From an uncultured Oscillospiraceae bacterium (GTDB lineage: Bacteria; Bacillota; Clostridia; Oscillospirales; Oscillospiraceae): a stretch of DNA of 64,000 nucleotides. Location of the stretch: the NCBI GenBank assembly GCA_910589085.1, contig CAJUSG010000001.1, positions 132,470-196,469 on the forward strand, read 5' to 3'. Each line of letters opens with the position of its first letter. Position 1 is the stretch's first letter. Both the position numbers and the translations under genes were made by a program. A model generated the notes under the pieces. The model saw only the letters and a list, made by a program, of their open reading frames with translations. It had not been told where the DNA came from and ran no database searches. Below, piece after piece: positions 43,591 through 51,738 of the stretch.

Positions 43591-44601
43591 ATGAACATTT
43601 TAGCCATTGAGTCCTCCTGCGACGACACCGCCGCCGCCGTGGTCCGGGACGGGCGGACGGTGCTGTCCAGCTGCGTGTCCTCCCAGATCGAGATGCACAC
43701 CGTCTACGGCGGCGTGGTGCCCGAAATCGCCTCCCGGAAGCACGTGGAGGCCATCTCCGGACTGGCGGAAAAGGCCCTGGAAGACGCGGGGCTGTCCAAA
43801 AATGAGCTGGACGCGGTGGCCGTCACCTACGCCCCGGGGCTCATCGGGGCGGTGCTGGTGGGGGTCAACTTCGCCAAGGGGGTGGCCATGGCTCTGGGCC
43901 TGCCCCTTATCCCCGTCCACCACGTGCGGGGGCACATCGCCGCCAACTACATCTCCCACCCCGACCTGGAGCCCCCCTTCGTCTGTCTGTGCGTCTCCGG
44001 CGGGACCACCGCCATCGTGGACGTGCGGTCCTACACCGAGATGTCCGTGCTGGGCGGCACCCGGGACGACGCCGCCGGGGAGTGCTTCGACAAGGTGGCA
44101 CGGGTGCTGGGCATCGGTTACCCCGGGGGCGGGCCTATGGACCGGCTGGCTCAGGGAGGGGACGACGGGCGGTATCCCCTGCCCGTGGCCCACGTGTCCG
44201 GGGCGGAGCTGGATATGTCCTTCTCCGGGCTGAAAACCGCCAGCCTCAACCTGATTCACAACAGCCAGCAGAAGGGAGAGGCCCTGGACCTGCCCGCCTT
44301 CGCCGCCAGCTTTGGGAAGGCGGTGAGCGATTCCCTGGTCCCCCGGACCATGGCCGCCGCCAAACGGACGGGCTATGGAAAGATCGCCGTGGCGGGCGGG
44401 GTGGCCGCCAACAGCCGCATCCGGGCCGACCTTCAGGCCGCCTGCGCCCAGAGCGGAGACCGGCTCTTTCTGCCGGAGCTGCGCTGGTGCGGGGACAACG
44501 CCGCTATGATCGGCTGTCAAGGGTTTTACGAGTTTCAGGCGGGGCACACCGCCGGCTGGGACCTGAACGCCTACGCCACCCGGGATATCGCCCTGGGGTG
44601 A
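43591..44601 (+). CDS. tsaD: tRNA threonylcarbamoyladenosine transferase TsaD
   Basis: The 336-residue protein has ILAIESSCDDTAAAVV (N-terminus) and the metal motif HHVRGHIAANYI (about 108-119). It also has VSGGTTAIVDV, GIGYPGGGPMD and FSGLKTASLNLI. It is the Kae1/TsaD transferase that completes t6A at A37 with TsaB and TsaE. Neither partner is adjacent; the Sua5-type synthase is at 5.3-6.4 kb. RBS GAAAGTGGTGTCTCT is weak. Confidence 0.96.
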   Translation: MNILAIESSCDDTAAAVVRDGRTVLSSCVSSQIEMHTVYGGVVPEIASRKHVEAISGLAEKALEDAGLSKNELDAVAVTYAPGLIGAVLVGVNFAKGVAMALGLPLIPVHHVRGHIAANYISHPDLEPPFVCLCVSGGTTAIVDVRSYTEMSVLGGTRDDAAGECFDKVARVLGIGYPGGGPMDRLAQGGDDGRYPLPVAHVSGAELDMSFSGLKTASLNLIHNSQQKGEALDLPAFAASFGKAVSDSLVPRTMAAAKRTGYGKIAVAGGVAANSRIRADLQAACAQSGDRLFLPELRWCGDNAAMIGCQGFYEFQAGHTAGWDLNAYATRDIALG

Positions 44602-44687
44602 TTCGCCTTTGCGGGGGCGGAGCCCCCTCAGTCAGGCTAATGCCGCTCCCTCACAGAGGGGGGAGCCATACAGGACAGGAGGGTGTT

Positions 44688-45386
44688 ATGAGAGAAAAGA
44701 CAAAAGCGTATCTCCGCAGGTTTATTATTGCTGCATTCTTCCTCGTGTTTCTGATGATCCCCCTGTGCCTCTACACCTACATGCGGCTGGGCTGGCCGCC
44801 GGTGATCGGAAATCTGCTGGCCGCCCGGAGCATGACCTCCTACGCCGCCCAGGTCCACCCGGACTGGACGCCGGAGGACGGCTGGGCCAGCTACAACCTG
44901 GTGGACAACGGCTATGACCTGTCTTTCACAGACGGAGCGCAGTCCCACTCCCTTGGATACGCCAATGGGGTCGTCCAGGACAGAGAGCGGGCGGAGGCGC
45001 TGCGGGAGGAGCTGGAGATCAACAAGGCGCTCCGGGTCAACGGCCTGTGGCTCCCGGACCGGTACACCGCGTACTGGGGCGTCCGCTGGCCGGCAAAGGC
45101 CCCGGACCAGCCGCGGATCACGGTGGATGTGGATTTTTACGACAGCGCGGACACGCCCGCCCCCGACGAGGCCGCCATGCGGGAAAAAATGGCGGACGAG
45201 GCTATGCGGGCCTACGAGGCCCTGGCTCCGGTCACCCCGATTCACAGGTTTTCCGTCGGGTACTGCCACCGGGGGATCTCGGCGGAACACCACGGAAACA
45301 TCTGGAACATCATCCGTGTGGAGCTGCCCGAGGGGATGGGCCTGGCCCGGGAGGACATCCTGGACGGAACGCTGGAGGTCAAATAG
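44688..45386 (+). CDS. Membrane-anchored extracytoplasmic protein, unknown
   Basis: The protein (232 residues) has one N-terminal membrane segment (FIIAAFFLVFLMIPLCLYTY) with a basic start, so a signal anchor is likely. The rest is a soluble, acidic domain (WTPEDGWASYNLVDNGYDL). I do not recognise a family. AGGAGGGTGTT precedes the ATG at 44688. A short repeat remnant lies just before it. Confidence 0.65.
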   Translation: MREKTKAYLRRFIIAAFFLVFLMIPLCLYTYMRLGWPPVIGNLLAARSMTSYAAQVHPDWTPEDGWASYNLVDNGYDLSFTDGAQSHSLGYANGVVQDRERAEALREELEINKALRVNGLWLPDRYTAYWGVRWPAKAPDQPRITVDVDFYDSADTPAPDEAAMREKMADEAMRAYEALAPVTPIHRFSVGYCHRGISAEHHGNIWNIIRVELPEGMGLAREDILDGTLEVK

Positions 45387-45628
45387 CGGGGCGTTCCCAC
45401 TCTGGTTGTTATGTCACCCAACCGCGCTTCAGCGTGGGATATTTCTCTTTGATTTTGGAAATCTCCCCCCGGACCTCCCCCAAACTCCAGCGTGTTTTCC
45501 ACCGGCGTGTGGAAAAAGCTGTGGAAAATGTGCAAAACTTTTTTCCGCCTTCGTTACGCATATTTATTATGTAATCCCCCTCCGCCGCCTTCCTGGGAAT
45601 AAAACCGGAAAAAATCCCGATTTTATCC
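45387..45628. other. Intergenic stretch upstream of the infC operon
   Basis: No gene. Near its middle are TTTTCCACC (45495-45503, plus strand) and two TGTGGAAAA (45508-45516 and 45520-45528, complement TTTTCCACA), one base away from a DnaA box. Confidence 0.5.
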
Positions 45629-45657
45629 TTGACAGACCGTCCCCACGGTGCTATAAT
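45629..45657 (+). promoter_or_regulatory. Consensus promoter of the infC operon
   Basis: TTGACA (45629-45634), 17 bases, TATAAT (45652-45657). A perfect match to the sigma-A consensus. Confidence 0.9.
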
Positions 45658-45662
45658 GCCCA

Positions 45663-45821
45663 ATGCACAAGAAAGCAGGTACGGCTCCCCCGTCCTCACC
45701 CCAGGCCCACGGCCAAAGGGTTAACATGGAAGTACACCGTCGGGTTGCCGGCGTTGTTTTGCTGTGATGTGGGGGCCTTACCGGCAGCCCACATTTTAAT
45801 TTTGTCTGGAGGTGCTTTCCC
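45663..45821 (+). promoter_or_regulatory. infC-rpmI-rplT leader with attenuator (L20/IF3-type)
   Basis: The leader contains AAAGGGTTAACATGGA and GGGTTGCCGG (45742-45751), which can pair with CCGGCAGCCC (45781-45790). The competing hairpin ATGTGGG/CCCACAT (45767-45773 and 45788-45794) is followed by TTTTAATTTT, an intrinsic terminator. Family knowledge: Firmicutes infC leaders of this type are autoregulated by ribosomal protein L20. The assignment is by order and structure, not by a model search. Confidence 0.65.
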
Positions 45822-46352
45822 ATCGCTAACACAGGTCATCAAACCAATGAAGAGATCCGCGACAAAGAGGTCCGGCTGATCTCAGAGTCCGGCGAGCAGC
45901 TGGGCATCATGTCCTCTCAGGAGGCGCTGCGGCTGGCTGAGGAGCGCAGTCTGGATCTGGTCAAGATCTCCCCCAATGCCGTCCCCCCCGTGTGCAAGCT
46001 CATGGATTACGGCAAATACCGGTTCGAGCAGACCAAGCGCGAGAAGGAAGCCCGCAAAAATCAGCGGGTGGTGGAGATCAAGGAGATTCGCATGTCTCCC
46101 AGCATCGACGTCAATGACTTCAATGTGAAGCTGCGCAACGCTCTGAAGTTCCTGTCGGAGGGCAACCGGTGTAAGGTCACCGTCCGCTTCCGCGGCCGGG
46201 AGATGGCTCACACCAATATCGGCCAGGACCTGCTGCTCAAGTTCGCCGAGGAGTGCGGCGAGAGCGCCGTGTTGGACAAGTCCCCCAAGCTGGAGGGCCG
46301 GCATATGTCCATCTTCCTGTCCCCTAAGCCCGTCAAGGACGCGAAAAAGTAA
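45822..46352 (+). CDS. infC: Translation initiation factor IF-3, AUC start codon
   Basis: The protein (176 residues) has the IF-3 N-domain (NEEIRDKEVRLISESGEQLG, SLDLVKISPNAVPPVCKLMDYGK) and C-domain (RVVEIKEIRMSPSIDVND, GRHMSIFLSPKP). Reading back from the ATG at 45909, the frame stays open to ATC at 45822. GGAGGT lies 8 bases before that ATC, and no ATG, GTG or TTG exists in frame between it and a stop at 45765. AUC/AUU starts are known for infC and allow feedback by IF-3. Cotranscribed with rpmI and rplT. Confidence 0.95.
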   Translation: MANTGHQTNEEIRDKEVRLISESGEQLGIMSSQEALRLAEERSLDLVKISPNAVPPVCKLMDYGKYRFEQTKREKEARKNQRVVEIKEIRMSPSIDVNDFNVKLRNALKFLSEGNRCKVTVRFRGREMAHTNIGQDLLLKFAEECGESAVLDKSPKLEGRHMSIFLSPKPVKDAKK

Positions 46353-46372
46353 GAAAAGGAGTTTAAACTGTT

Positions 46373-46585
46373 ATGGCGAACAAAATCAAGATCAAAACCC
46401 ACAGCGGCGCCAAAAAGCGTTTCTCCCTCACCAAGACCGGCAAGGTCAAGCGCGCGATGACCAAAAAGCGCCACCTGCTCAACGGCCACGGCAAGACCAC
46501 CAAGCTGAAGCGGGCCCTGCGCGGCACCACCTATGCCGATAAGACCAACGAGGCCGCCATCAAGCGCATGATCCTGTATAAGTAA
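46373..46585 (+). CDS. rpmI: Ribosomal protein L35
   Basis: A 70-residue basic protein: IKTHSGAKKRFSLTKTGKVK then KKRHLLNGHGKTTKLKRALR, the L35 signature. AAGGAG precedes the ATG 20 bases after infC. Confidence 0.97.
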   Translation: MANKIKIKTHSGAKKRFSLTKTGKVKRAMTKKRHLLNGHGKTTKLKRALRGTTYADKTNEAAIKRMILYK

Positions 46586-46606
46586 GAAGAGGGAGGATAA
46601 CGAATC

Positions 46607-46963
46607 ATGGCAAGAGTGAAGGGCGCGATGATGACGCGCAAGAGAAGAAACAAGATCCTCAAGATGGCCAAGGGCTACTGGGGCTCTAAATCCAAGCACT
46701 TTAAGATGGCCAATCAGGCCGTGATGAAGTCCGGCGTGTACGCCTACACCGGCCGCAAGCTGAAGAAGCGCGACTTCCGTCAGCTGTGGATCACCCGGAT
46801 CAACGCCGGCTGCAAGATGAACGGCATGAATTACTCCACCTTTATGAATGGGCTGAAGAAGTCCGGCATCGTCATCAACCGCAAGATGCTGGCTGAGCTG
46901 GCCGTCAACGACAAGGCCGCCTTTACCCAGCTCACCGACACCGCCAAGAAGGCCCTGGCTTAA
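46607..46963 (+). CDS. rplT: Ribosomal protein L20
   Basis: The 118-residue protein shows MARVKGAMMTRKRRNKILKM, AYTGRKLKKRDFRQLWITRI and the closing LAELAVNDKAAFTQL. In this class L20 also binds its own leader to limit operon expression. Confidence 0.97.
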   Translation: MARVKGAMMTRKRRNKILKMAKGYWGSKSKHFKMANQAVMKSGVYAYTGRKLKKRDFRQLWITRINAGCKMNGMNYSTFMNGLKKSGIVINRKMLAELAVNDKAAFTQLTDTAKKALA

Positions 46964-46973
46964 GGATGATTTT

Positions 46974-47003
46974 AAGCGCACCTCTGCCGAGGTGCGCTTT
47001 TTT
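46974..47003 (+). terminator. Terminator of the infC-rpmI-rplT operon
   Basis: AAGCGCACCTC pairs with GAGGTGCGCTT, loop TGCC, then TTTTTT. Confidence 0.9.
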
Positions 47004-47012
47004 GAGGTTTGT

Positions 47013-47828
47013 ATGGAATTATCGGAATTTTACCGTCTGATCGGTATGCCGCCCCAGGCTGTTCAGGCCCTGGAGGCTGTCCGCAGAGAGACCGACCTCA
47101 CCTCCCCCCAGCTGGACGGGCTGCGGAACTCCCGGACAGCCCAGGAGACCTACCAGCAGCTGAAAGAGGACGACGACAGGGACCACCTGAAGCTGCTGCT
47201 CCGCTATCTGGAGGCCGCCCGGCGGACCCTTGACACCTACCGGGAGCGGCATATCCCCCTGGAGGTGTATGCCGCCACCATGAGCTGCTTTTCCCGGTTC
47301 CTGGCGGAGGATCAGGCCGCTTTTGGCCGGCTCTGCTTCCCCAGAGGGTGGTGGACCTGGCGGCAGACCAGTATGCGGCTGTTTCGGATCGGGGCGCTGG
47401 AGTACGAGCTTCGCACCCGTGAGGAGAGGCCGGTCATCGACCTCCACATCCCCTCGGACGCGGACCTCTCCCCGGCGTCGGTGGACCGCTCTCTGGAACA
47501 GGCGGAGGACTTCTTTCGGTCCTACTTTCCCGCATACCCCCTTGAACAGCATACCTGCTGCTCCTGGCTCCTCTCCCCCAGGCTGGAGACCCTGCTGCCC
47601 CAGAACTCCAATATCCGCTCCTTCCAGCGCCGGTTCCGGATTCTGGAGGAGCAGCCGGAGGACAGGGAGTACATCCAGTGGCTCTTTCAGGTTCCGGCGG
47701 ACACCCCGTACCACCGCCTACCGGAGGGCACCTCCCTCCAGAGACGGGTGAAGGCTCTCCTTCTGGAGGGCGGGGCCATCGGCTGCGCCCTTGGAATATT
47801 AAAGGACAGCCATCATCAGAATGGGTGA
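47013..47828 (+). CDS. GNAT-like acyltransferase domain protein, unknown substrate
   Basis: The protein (271 residues) has an N-terminal helical half (FYRLIGMPPQAVQALEAVRR, LLLRYLEAARRTLDTYRER). A second half contains EQAEDFFRSYFPAYPLEQHTC, SWLLSPRLETLLPQNSN and IRSFQRRFRILEE. These resemble the Firmicutes 'acyltransferase domain-containing' proteins (DUF5596). The ATG at 47013 follows the operon terminator with only GAGG as RBS. Independent promoter not clear. Confidence 0.6.
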   Translation: MELSEFYRLIGMPPQAVQALEAVRRETDLTSPQLDGLRNSRTAQETYQQLKEDDDRDHLKLLLRYLEAARRTLDTYRERHIPLEVYAATMSCFSRFLAEDQAAFGRLCFPRGWWTWRQTSMRLFRIGALEYELRTREERPVIDLHIPSDADLSPASVDRSLEQAEDFFRSYFPAYPLEQHTCCSWLLSPRLETLLPQNSNIRSFQRRFRILEEQPEDREYIQWLFQVPADTPYHRLPEGTSLQRRVKALLLEGGAIGCALGILKDSHHQNG

Positions 47829-47835
47829 CACCCGA

Positions 47836-47905
47836 CAGGGGCGGATATCGTCCGTCCGCAGGGTGACACAGCTCTTCCGGACGGGCGGGTAATACCCGCC
47901 CCTAC
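47836..47905. repeat. GTAGGG-edge palindrome pair
   Basis: Left unit GGGGCGGATATCGTCC; right unit core GCGGGTAATACCCGC ending CCCTAC at 47899-47904. It is followed directly by the terminator hairpin at 47911. Confidence 0.6.
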
Positions 47906-47910
47906 CATAA

Positions 47911-47948
47911 ACCGTGTCCCGTCCTCATTGGTCGGGACACGGTTTTTT
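47911..47948 (+). terminator. Terminator embedded in the 3' end of convergent queH
   Basis: ACCGTGTCCCG (47911-47921) pairs with CGGGACACGGT (47933-47943), then TTTTTT. It serves the plus-strand acyltransferase gene. Its sequence overlaps the stop codon of the minus-strand queH (47925-47927). Confidence 0.8.
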
Positions 47949-48488
47949 CTTCCTCCGCTTGGCCGCCATGTAGCGGTCCTCCTCGCTGAAGATACAGCCG
48001 CAGTATTTTTGCATGTAGAAGCCGTGGCCCCGGGCAAACTGCTGGCCCTCCTGGAACAGTGGGCGGAAGTCCCGGTAGAGAAACGCCACCCCGTACCGCT
48101 CCCCCATCTCCCGGGCGGCGGCGGCAATCCCCTCGTGGTTCTGGTAGGGGGAGATGAGCAGCGAGGTGGTGAAGCTGTCAAACCCGTTCTCGGCGGCGTA
48201 TTGGGCGGTCTTCTCCATCCGCACCCGGTAGCAGTAGGCGCACCGGCCGTCAATGTCCCCGGCCACGGCGGTGATGAAGGGCCGCAGGTCATAGCTCCCG
48301 CCGATGACCAGCTTCATGCCGATCTCCCTGGCGTACCCCTCCAGGGTGCGCTTCCGGGCCTGGTACTCGGTGTAGGGGTGGATGTTGGGGTTGAACCAGA
48401 AGCCGGTGACGGAGACCCCCTCCTCCCGCAGACGGGCGATGGGCCGGCTGGCGCAGGGGGCGCAGCAGATGTGCAGCAGGGTGTTCAT
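47925..48488 (-). CDS. queH: Epoxyqueuosine reductase QueH
   Basis: The 187-residue protein has CCAPCASRPI (residues 9-18) and CAYCYRVRMEKTAQYA (about 103-117), the cysteine pairs that bind the iron-sulfur cluster in QueH. It also has NPNIHPYTEYQAR. It reduces epoxyqueuosine in tRNA to queuosine. The ATG overlaps the stop of the SLOG gene by 4 bases, a coupled pair. Confidence 0.88.
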   Translation of the reverse strand: MNTLLHICCAPCASRPIARLREEGVSVTGFWFNPNIHPYTEYQARKRTLEGYAREIGMKLVIGGSYDLRPFITAVAGDIDGRCAYCYRVRMEKTAQYAAENGFDSFTTSLLISPYQNHEGIAAAAREMGERYGVAFLYRDFRPLFQEGQQFARGHGFYMQKYCGCIFSEEDRYMAAKRRKKKPCPDQ

Positions 48489-49000
48489 AAAAAATCCTCC
48501 AGGTCGATGGTGTGGATGGCCAGCCCCCCCTTTATGGCGTAGGTCAGGGTCTGGAAGGTGCCCCCCTTGGGCACGCCGTTGTACACGGCGATCAGACGGC
48601 TGGAGCGGTCCACCATGTACCGGTTGCGGCGGAGCATACAGAAGCGGTCGTAGCTGTGCTGTACCAGCGTCTCAAAGTCGCACCGGTCCAGAATGGACTG
48701 ATACCGGGCCCGCTCCGCCGCCGGCCAGCTGTCCGCCTGGGTCTCGCAGGGCCGGGCGCACTCCAGCGTGACGTCCTCCCCGGCCTCCCGCAGCACCAGC
48801 ACCGCCTCGGCACAGTACAGGTCGCACCCCCGGGCCATGCCGCTGATGAAATGCCGGCACCCGGCGGCCAGGGCCTCCTCCACCGCCTGGGCAACCCGCC
48901 CCTTCAGCCGCAGACACCGGGGGTCGGACTCGTCCTCCCCCCAGGGCAGCTTGTCGGGCCGGTGGCCGGTGAAGCAGCAGGTTTTTTCGCGGTCCATCAT
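48485..49000 (-). CDS. SLOG-family protein (DUF1273/YpsA-like)
   Basis: The 171-residue protein starts CCFTGHRPDKLPWG, contains GCRHFISGMARGCDLYCAEAVL (nucleotide-binding glycine-rich loop), and LIAVYNGVPKGGTFQTLTYA. This pattern matches DUF1273/YpsA, a Rossmann-like SLOG fold that binds nucleotide ligands. No adjacent nuclease or TIR effector of a defence system is seen. It overlaps queH. Confidence 0.85.
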   Translation of the reverse strand: MMDREKTCCFTGHRPDKLPWGEDESDPRCLRLKGRVAQAVEEALAAGCRHFISGMARGCDLYCAEAVLVLREAGEDVTLECARPCETQADSWPAAERARYQSILDRCDFETLVQHSYDRFCMLRRNRYMVDRSSRLIAVYNGVPKGGTFQTLTYAIKGGLAIHTIDLEDFL

Positions 49001-49016
49001 GCGGCCCTCCTTTGAT

Positions 49017-49188
49017 GTTCTTTTCTTTTTGAAAAAAGAAAAGAACCAAAAGAAAAACTTCCGGAAAAACTGTGTTTTTCCTCTTTTTAAACGGATACAT
49101 GCAGCACCTATGTTAAGCCGGAAGCAAAACGCAGTTTTGCGGGAAGATTTCTTTTTCGGTTCCTTTTTCTTTACAAAGAAAAAGGAAT
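49017..49188. repeat. MITE-like pair of AT-rich hairpins in inverted orientation
   Basis: Hairpin 1 is GTTCTTTTCTTTTT/AAAAAGAAAAGAAC (49017-49046). Hairpin 2 is TTCCTTTTTCTTT/AAAGAAAAAGGAA (49160-49187). The outer parts also resemble each other in inverted orientation. It fills the gap between the SLOG and M24 genes. Confidence 0.6.
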
Positions 49189-49198
49189 AAAACCCCCG

Positions 49199-50263
49199 TC
49201 ACAGCACGATCAGGTCCTTGGGGGACCGGGTGATGTTTTCACAGCCGGTCTCGTTTAAAATCAGCACATCCTCGATGCGCACACCCAGGCGTCCGGGGAT
49301 ATAGACCCCGGGCTCGGCGGAGATGACCGCCCCAACGGGCATCCTGCGCTCCTCCCTGGAACTGGCGTTTGGCCCCTCGTGGATCTCTACCCCCAGGGAG
49401 TGGCCGAAGCCATGGGAGAAATATTCTCCATATCCCGCCGCCTGGAGGACCGCCCTGGCCGCCGCGTCGATCTCTCGGCCGGTGACCCCCGCCCGGGCCG
49501 TGGCGATACCCGCCCTCTGGGCCTCCAGAACGGCGCGGTAGACCTCCTCCATCTCCCCGGTGGGCTGGCCCAGGGCTACCGTGCGGGTCATGTCCGAGCA
49601 GTAGCCCCCCACCTTGCAGCCGAAATCCATGGTAATGAACATGCCCTTATCCACCATCAAGTCCCCAGGGACCGCGTGGGGCCGGGAGCCGTTGGGGCCC
49701 GCCGCCACTATGGGGTCGAAGGACACCCGCTCCCCGCCCCGGCTCAGCAGCTCGTAGACCAGCCGGGCCGCAATCTCCCGCTCGGTCATGCCCGGGCGGA
49801 TGAAGTTCAGAATGGCCTTGAAGGCCTCGTCGGTGATCTCCTGGGCCCGGCGCATCAGCGCCAGCTCCCCCTCGTCCTTGGAGGCCCGCAGCTCCTCCAG
49901 CAGCTTCTGGGCCGGCACCAGCGCGCAGGGCAGCTCCTTCTCATACCGCCGGTGGGCGTCTACCGTCATGGACCCGCTCTCAAAGCCTACCCGCTTCAGG
50001 CCCTTGGCCTCAATGTACTCCCTGGCAAAGGCCATATGCCCCTTTTCCGTGGTGGTCAGACATATCTCCAGACCCTCAAGCTGCTCCCGGGCGGCCTCGA
50101 TGTACCGGCCGTCGGTGGAGTAGCGGGCCCCCTCCCGGGTCACCAGCAGCAGGCCCTCCCCGTGAAAGCCCAGGGCGTACCGCTCCCCCGCCTTGCTGGT
50201 GATCAGCATGGCGTCCAGGCTGTACTCCGGTAGCCGGGCGGCGATTTTTTCGGTGTGGTTCAT
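49199..50263 (-). CDS. M24 family Xaa-Pro aminopeptidase/dipeptidase
   Basis: The 354-residue protein has an N-terminal creatinase-like domain and a C-terminal pita-bread domain. Metal ligands are seen in MDFGCKVGGYCSDMTRTVAL (two aspartates), HGFGHSLGVEIHEGP (His) and SAEPGVYIPGRLGVRIED (two glutamates). It removes residues before proline; likely a cytoplasmic peptidase. Start ATG 50263 follows AGGGAGCGAAATACC. Its upstream neighbour ends in a GTAGGG repeat. Confidence 0.93.
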   Translation of the reverse strand: MNHTEKIAARLPEYSLDAMLITSKAGERYALGFHGEGLLLVTREGARYSTDGRYIEAAREQLEGLEICLTTTEKGHMAFAREYIEAKGLKRVGFESGSMTVDAHRRYEKELPCALVPAQKLLEELRASKDEGELALMRRAQEITDEAFKAILNFIRPGMTEREIAARLVYELLSRGGERVSFDPIVAAGPNGSRPHAVPGDLMVDKGMFITMDFGCKVGGYCSDMTRTVALGQPTGEMEEVYRAVLEAQRAGIATARAGVTGREIDAAARAVLQAAGYGEYFSHGFGHSLGVEIHEGPNASSREERRMPVGAVISAEPGVYIPGRLGVRIEDVLILNETGCENITRSPKDLIVL

Positions 50264-50325
50264 GGTATTTCGCTCCCTTGTGATTGTTGTGGTTGTGCGC
50301 CCGCAAAAAACGCAAAGCCCTCAAG

Positions 50326-50350
50326 GCGGGCGGACAATGTCCGCCCCTAC
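50326..50350. repeat. GTAGGG-edge palindrome; supplies the TIM-barrel gene's stop codon
   Basis: GCGGGCGGACAATGTCCGC followed by CCCTAC. The minus-strand TAG at 50349-50347 ends the endonuclease-IV-like gene. Confidence 0.65.
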
Positions 50351-51195
50351 AAAAGCGCCTCGTAGGTTCGTTTCATGGTCAGCGCGTCCTCCGCCTGGGT
50401 GCCGGCGGATTCGCAGATGAAGGTGGGCGACCAGCCCCGGCGGGCAATCTCCGCCGCCAGCGGCGCCCAGTCCGGGCCGTAGCCCCCGTCGTCGTCGAAG
50501 GTGCGGTGGCACTTCTCCCCGCCGCCGGGGGTAAATTCAATGTGGGAGAAGTGGCTGTGGAAGGTGCTGGCCCGCTCCCGGCCCAGCACCTCCTCCACCC
50601 GGTCCAGCATCCGGGAAAAGGCCTCCGGGCCGTCGTCCGCCCCCAGAGAGCGGGCATAGAGATGACCGAAGTCGATACAGGGCACCAGCCGCCCGTCCAG
50701 AGTGCACAGCTCCAGCACCTCCTCCAGATCGCCCAGCTGGTTGATCTTCCCCATGGTCTCGGGGCACAGAGCGATGTGCCCCAGGCCGGCCGTGTCGATG
50801 ACGGACAGCAGGGCGGTCATCCCCCGCCTGGCAATGTCCAGCGCCTCCCGGCGGGGGCGGCCCATCAGCGCCCCGGTGTGGACCACCACCCGGTCCGCCC
50901 CCATCCACTGGGCCAGGGCGCAGGAGGTCAGCACATAGCCGTTGTTTTTTTGAATGCTCTCCGGGTTGGCCAGGTTGATGAAGTAGGGGGCGTGGAGGGA
51001 CAGGGAAATCCCCGCCGCCCGGGCGTTCTCCCCGATCCTGACCGCGGTCTCCTTCCCCACGTGGACCCCCTTGCCGCACTGGTACTCGTAGCAGTCCAGA
51101 CCAAGGTCCGCAATCCACCCGGGCGCGGCCAGAGAGGACCTGTGTACCCTGGAAAAGCTCTCCGAGTTGCCCGCCGGGCCGAATCTCGCGCTCAC
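50347..51195 (-). CDS. TIM-barrel protein, endonuclease IV / sugar-phosphate isomerase-like
   Basis: The 282-residue protein (GTG start after AGGAGGCCCTTCCT) has the AP_endonuc_2 fold: LSLHAPYFINLANPE, ADRVVVHTGALMG, ALCPETMGKINQLG, PCIDFGHLYARSLG and STFHSHFSHIEF. The His and Glu residues that bind three metals in endonuclease IV are present in similar order. It may be a DNA repair AP endonuclease or a relative that acts on sugars. It overlaps the yqeG gene by 4 bases. Confidence 0.82.
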   Translation of the reverse strand: MSARFGPAGNSESFSRVHRSSLAAPGWIADLGLDCYEYQCGKGVHVGKETAVRIGENARAAGISLSLHAPYFINLANPESIQKNNGYVLTSCALAQWMGADRVVVHTGALMGRPRREALDIARRGMTALLSVIDTAGLGHIALCPETMGKINQLGDLEEVLELCTLDGRLVPCIDFGHLYARSLGADDGPEAFSRMLDRVEEVLGRERASTFHSHFSHIEFTPGGGEKCHRTFDDDGGYGPDWAPLAAEIARRGWSPTFICESAGTQAEDALTMKRTYEALL

Positions 51196-51698
51196 AGGAA
51201 GGGCCTCCTCTTGCCCAGCGCCCGGAAAGGGGTCTCAATGGCGTAGCGGACATACCGGAAGGGGTTGCCCGCCAGACGGATGGGTTGAACCAGCAGAGGG
51301 ATTACACCCGCGTTGTTGGCCCCCAGCGTGTCGGTAAAGATCTGATCCCCCACCATGACGGTCTCCTCCGGCCGGGCCCCCATGCGCTCCATGGCCCGGA
51401 GATAGCCCGCCCGCCTCGGCTTGCCCGAGTGCCCCTGGTAGGGGATGCCCAGCTTCTCCGCAAAATTTTGCGCCCGGCCAGGCTTGCGGCTGTTGGACAG
51501 CAGAAAGAGCCGGATGCCCGCCGCCTCCAGCGCAGCCTTCCAGGCCATCAGCTCCGCCGGGGGCTCCGTGACCCTGTAGGCCACCAGGGTGTTGTCCAGA
51601 TCGGCCAGCACCAGGCGGATGCCCTTCGCCGCCAGCAGCTGGGGGGAGATATCGGTCACCGAGGAGTAGAGCCCCCGGGGGATTGGGGATAGAGACAT
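51192..51698 (-). CDS. YqeG-family HAD phosphatase
   Basis: The 168-residue protein shows LVLADLDNTLVAYRVTEPP (motif I), LFLLSNSRKPG (motif II), KPRRAGYLRAM (lysine motif III) and VMVGDQIFTDTLGANNAGV (motif IV). This is the YqeG family, similar to PGP phosphatases. ATG 51698 follows GGACAGGAGGTTAGAACC. A promoter precedes it. Confidence 0.9.
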   Translation of the reverse strand: MSLSPIPRGLYSSVTDISPQLLAAKGIRLVLADLDNTLVAYRVTEPPAELMAWKAALEAAGIRLFLLSNSRKPGRAQNFAEKLGIPYQGHSGKPRRAGYLRAMERMGARPEETVMVGDQIFTDTLGANNAGVIPLLVQPIRLAGNPFRYVRYAIETPFRALGKRRPFL

Positions 51699-51738
51699 GG
51701 TTCTAACCTCCTGTCCGGATTCATACGTTGTACAGCGT

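Noticed and set aside
44604..44680. A further full copy of the large dispersed repeat
   Set aside because: Only fragments (CCCCCTCAGTCAGGCTAA and GAGGGGGGAGCC) match; too short and decayed to call a copy.
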